Positions 13,651 through 13,682 of a stretch of 13,682 nt of DNA are shown piece after piece (position 1 is the stretch's first letter; every line of letters starts with the position of its first letter). The position numbers were made by a program, and so were the translations under genes. The DNA lies in NCBI GenBank assembly GCA_031264895.1, contig JAISDI010000065.1, positions 1-13,682 of the forward strand, read 5' to 3'. The DNA comes from Endomicrobium sp. (GTDB lineage Bacteria > Elusimicrobiota > Endomicrobiia > Endomicrobiales > Endomicrobiaceae). The notes beneath the pieces are model-generated. The model searched no databases and was not told the DNA's origin. It saw nothing but the letters and a program-made list of their open reading frames with translations.

Positions 13651-13682
13651 CACACATATTACCGGCGATGAATCTATTGCTA

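Overview
This window comes from an AT-rich bacterium. All 14 genes I can support (one cut by the window edge) lie on the minus strand, so they read from high to low coordinates. Two lipoproteins, a probable outer-membrane barrel and sugar-transfer enzymes suggest a diderm (two-membrane), probably anaerobic or host-associated organism. The style (a signal-peptide protein with a phage-collar tip, a BspA-like repeat lipoprotein, a threonyl-tRNA synthetase without its TGS domain) would fit Elusimicrobiota such as Endomicrobium. That is a low-confidence guess, because no rRNA or other phylogenetic marker was compared.

Positions 1-5631 are a translation core: thrS, infC, rpmI, rplT, ktrB, ktrA, a small TPR gene and the start of pheS. 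The classical thrS-infC-rpmI-rplT-pheS order is kept, but a complete two-gene K+ uptake system and a TPR gene are inserted between rplT and pheS. Gaps are short and two genes overlap. A near-consensus promoter (TTGACA, 18 nt, TATAAT) lies just after thrS. It feeds a leader of about 160 nt with four mutually exclusive pairing segments, one pairing being a terminator-like hairpin. This looks like an attenuator controlling infC and everything downstream. infC itself has no ordinary start codon that would include its conserved N-terminus.

Positions 5632-5843 are the thrS upstream region, with candidate -10 boxes and hairpins. An orphan HigA-type antitoxin gene follows at 5844-6194.

Positions 6254-13616 are an accessory, surface-oriented gene series. 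In transcription order it holds a secreted protein with a phage tail-collar domain, a GT61-like and a GT8-like glycosyltransferase, a predicted beta-barrel protein, a BspA-type leucine-rich-repeat lipoprotein, a lipoprotein with a C-terminal toxin-like His/Asp domain, and an overlapping three-helix membrane protein with a BamE/SmpA-like tail. Most gaps are 16-18 bp, so at least the first five genes probably form one operon. A plausible reading is a module that makes, and perhaps glycosylates, surface proteins. The last two genes may form an effector/partner pair.

No tRNA, rRNA, CRISPR array, insertion sequence or origin was seen. No gene-free stretch exceeds 300 bases.
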